Shown piece after piece: positions 6,012 through 6,507 of a DNA stretch of 6,507 nucleotides. The notes under the pieces were generated by a model. The model saw nothing but the letters and a program-made list of their open reading frames with translations, was not told where the DNA came from and searched no databases. A program made the translations under genes and the position numbers. Numbering within the stretch: position 1 is the stretch's first letter; each line of letters opens with the position of its first letter. Origin of the DNA: Candidatus Omnitrophota bacterium (GTDB taxonomy: Bacteria > Omnitrophota > Koll11 > Gygaellales > Profunditerraquicolaceae); assembly GCA_026387515.1 (NCBI GenBank), contig JAPLLP010000107.1, positions 1,290 to 7,796 on the forward strand, given 5' to 3'.

Positions 6012-6097
6012 ACACCCCGCGCTAAGCGGGAGTTTACTATCGCGATGCCCGGCCTTATCGGATTGGCCGGCATTAACTACTGTTAAGGAGGGGTAAG
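6012..6097 (+). promoter_or_regulatory. Structured leader element, copy B (upstream of moxR)
   Basis: This is the second copy, shorter at the 5' end. P1 is CCCGC-GCTAA-GCGGG (6016-6030). P2 is ATGCC(C)GGCC (6045-6054) with GGCCGGCAT (6065-6073), differing from copy A in one loop base. P3 is TTAAC-TACT-GTTAA (6073-6086), followed directly by GGAG (6087-6090) and, seven bases later, the ATG. The 5' block ACACCCCGCGCTAA matches 13 of 14 bases at the start of copy A, and a TTACT linker precedes P2 in both. Seven T residues at 6005-6011 precede the element. I see no convincing promoter just upstream, so it may act on a transcript coming from the AsmA-like gene. Confidence 0.6.
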
Positions 6098-6507
6098 ATG
6101 AGCTATACGGGGATAAGCGCGATTAATGCGAAAGTCCAGGAAGAGAGCGTTTTTGTCAAGAGCCTGTTGGCCGAGATTGAGAAGGTCATCGTGGGGCAGA
6201 AGTATTTGATCGAGAGACTATTGGTAGGGCTCCTGGCCAACGGCCATGTTTTGGTTGAGGGGGTTCCCGGACTGGCCAAGACCCTTTCCATAAAAACATT
6301 ATCTCAGGCGATTAATACCAAATTCCAGCGTATCCAGTTTACTCCGGATCTATTGCCTGCGGATTTGATCGGGACCCTTATTTATAATCCCAAAGAAGGG
6401 ACATTTTCTACGAAAAAAGGCCCGATATTCGCCAACATCATACTCGCGGATGAGATCAACCGCGCCCCGGCAAAGGTACAGAGCGCCCTCCTTGAAGCCA
6501 TGCAGGA
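6098..6507 (+). CDS. MoxR-type AAA+ ATPase, 3'-truncated by the window edge
   Basis: The frame opens at ATG 6098 after an excellent ribosome site (AAGGAGGGG, seven-base spacing from GGAG) and stays open to the last base, giving 136 codons. MoxR ATPases act as chaperone-like remodelers, often with a DUF58 or von Willebrand A protein, in maturation of envelope proteins or metalloenzymes. Visible marks are VIVGQKYLIERLLVGLLANGHVLVEG (about 30-55), Walker A GVPGLAKT (55-62), the FTPDLLPADLIGT segment (81-93) and Walker B IILADEINRAPAKVQSALLEAMQ (114-136), with the acidic pair D118-E119. This is the classic MoxR pattern, and about 180 C-terminal residues with sensor 2 should follow outside the window. 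The usual downstream partners (DUF58, transglutaminase-like, vWA) cannot be checked here. Its promoter-proximal leader is shared in type with the AsmA-like gene. Confidence 0.95.
   Translation, partial: MSYTGISAINAKVQEESVFVKSLLAEIEKVIVGQKYLIERLLVGLLANGHVLVEGVPGLAKTLSIKTLSQAINTKFQRIQFTPDLLPADLIGTLIYNPKEGTFSTKKGPIFANIILADEINRAPAKVQSALLEAMQ

Noticed and set aside
6103..6291. Minus-strand ORF opposite moxR
   Set aside because: It is antisense to conserved MoxR motifs and has no recognisable protein pattern.

Overview
The window looks like bacterial chromosomal DNA with densely packed genes, AT-leaning coding sequence and short intergenic gaps. The gene set (MEP-pathway IspH, a bacterial MoxR ATPase, an AsmA-like inner-membrane protein, a single-domain MazG) points to a Gram-negative-type bacterium with an outer membrane. 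The overall flavour, with short orphan proteins and a stand-alone NIL domain, is reminiscent of uncultured lineages such as Omnitrophota. That placement is an impression from gene content, not a demonstrated assignment.

Layout. Positions 1-1070 on the plus strand hold the 3' part of a SagB-like nitroreductase, a single-domain MazG pyrophosphohydrolase and a 54-residue HicB-like protein, whose start codon overlaps the mazG stop (ATGA). Positions 1079-3018 on the minus strand hold a two-gene isoprenoid operon: a trans-polyprenyl diphosphate synthase followed 26 bases later by ispH. IspH makes IPP/DMAPP and the synthase condenses them. A divergent promoter region (about 3019-3104) carries a good sigma70-type promoter reading rightwards into a stand-alone NIL-domain protein. 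A multi-pass membrane protein of GT-C glycosyltransferase character follows, then an AsmA/DUF748-like protein, and finally the first 136 codons of a MoxR-type AAA+ ATPase that runs off the window.

The most notable feature is not a gene. The AsmA-like gene and the moxR gene are each preceded by a copy of the same structured element (4776-4918 and 6012-6097). The 53 bases before each start codon align without a gap. They contain a nearly invariant GC-rich hairpin (P2) followed by a small hairpin (P3) with an identical TACT loop. The three inner base pairs of P3 differ between the copies by fully compensatory changes, and the 3' strand of P3 runs directly into the Shine-Dalgarno sequence. This is what a conserved cis-acting RNA acting on translation would look like. 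The upstream copy also has a long P1 stem enclosing two further hairpins, and a plausible promoter starts transcription just before P1.
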